From NCBI GenBank assembly GCA_021846065.1, contig JAJZCP010000053.1, forward strand, positions 1-8,444: DNA of 8,444 bases, given 5' to 3'. Of this stretch, positions 8,023 to 8,444 are shown piece by piece. The DNA is from Acidobacteriota bacterium (GTDB taxonomy: Bacteria > Acidobacteriota > Terriglobia > Terriglobales > Acidobacteriaceae). A program made the translations under genes and the position numbers. The notes beneath the pieces are model-generated. The model was given only the letters and a program-made list of their open reading frames with translations. It searched no databases and was not told where the DNA came from. Numbering within the stretch: position 1 is the first letter of the stretch; each line of letters begins with the position of its first letter.

Positions 8023-8444
8023 TCAGTTTTTGCGCCGCAGCAGGCTGTTGATGAGAGCGCGCCGACCGCTGATGCGCTCTTCGCGTGCCACTTCATGTCG
8101 CCCGCGTTCAAAGACGGCGATGCTGTCATAGAAGTGCATGGAAAGCGTGGAGCGGGTGAAGTCGGTGGGAGGGAGCTGGCCTCGCGTCCAGTCGGCGTTC
8201 AGCTCGTCGATCAGCCGCTTGCACAGCTCGATGAAGGAGCCTTCGCGGCCGAGGCCACCGCCGTATTCGTCCCAGTAGGCGGTGTGCAGATCTTCGACCA
8301 TGTAAACGCCGTCGCGGGCCGTGCGGGGATAGAGAAAGCGAAAGGTTTCAACGACGTGGGCCATCTGATGGCTGCCGTCGTCGAGGACGATGTCGGGCGT
8401 TCCAAACTCGTCGAGGACGCTTTGCAGAAAGGCTGTATCGGCCT
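8023..8444 (-). CDS. Class I SAM-dependent methyltransferase, sugar O-methyltransferase-like, C-terminal part
   Basis: The reverse strand is open from the window end to a TGA at 8023-8025, showing the last 139 residues or so. The visible part reads FLQSVLDEFGTPDIVLDDGS-HQM, a strand ending in the DDGSH motif, followed about 25 residues later by YMVEDLHTAYW. DDGSH together with VEDLHT is characteristic of metal-dependent O-methyltransferases such as the MycE type, which methylate sugars of macrolides. From family knowledge, the acidic residues of these motifs bind the metal. The SAM-binding N-terminal part lies beyond the window, so the start and full length are unknown. It converges on the FAD oxidoreductase gene with 14 bases between stops and no visible terminator. 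The substrate is inferred only from family resemblance. Confidence 0.82.
   Translation of the reverse strand, partial: ADTAFLQSVLDEFGTPDIVLDDGSHQMAHVVETFRFLYPRTARDGVYMVEDLHTAYWDEYGGGLGREGSFIELCKRLIDELNADWTRGQLPPTDFTRSTLSMHFYDSIAVFERGRHEVAREERISGRRALINSLLRRKN

Overview
The window is a GC-rich, densely coding bacterial chromosome segment. Gene content and protein style (a secreted M61 peptidase, a short type I glutamine synthetase, and the cassette of circularly permuted ATP-grasp, alpha-E and transglutaminase proteins) suggest an environmental bacterium. My best guess is Acidobacteriota (Terriglobia), but this comes from general familiarity and not from a search. No rRNA, tRNA, CRISPR array, insertion sequence or phage gene was seen.

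Layout. At the left edge, on the minus strand, is the N-terminal 315 residues of an exported M61-family peptidase; the window ends inside its zinc-binding motif. A 195-base divergent spacer follows, holding an 8+8 bp interrupted palindrome and a strong Shine-Dalgarno for the plus-strand glutamine synthetase gene (1141-2572). That gene is split by a single extra A in an A6 run at 1598-1603. All catalytic residues survive on the two halves, so this is either a sequencing error or a recent frameshift. A rho-independent terminator lies just downstream.

The centre (2672-6318) is a three-gene plus-strand cassette: a circularly permuted ATP-grasp protein, an alpha-E helical protein, and a transglutaminase-like protein with an intact Cys-His-Asp triad. 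This gene set recurs in many bacteria. Comparative genomics predicts that it makes and/or breaks amide (peptide-like) bonds on a small peptide or protein, but its product is, to my knowledge, not established. The adjacent glutamine synthetase is a second ATP-dependent amide-forming enzyme and may be either a neighbour or a partner.

The right end holds a plus-strand FAD-dependent oxidoreductase of the amine-oxidase / UDP-galactopyranose-mutase-like superfamily (6422-8008). It converges, with only 14 bases between stops, on a minus-strand partial class I SAM-dependent methyltransferase. The methyltransferase resembles enzymes that O-methylate sugars of natural products, so the region to the right may belong to a glycan or specialised-metabolite locus.
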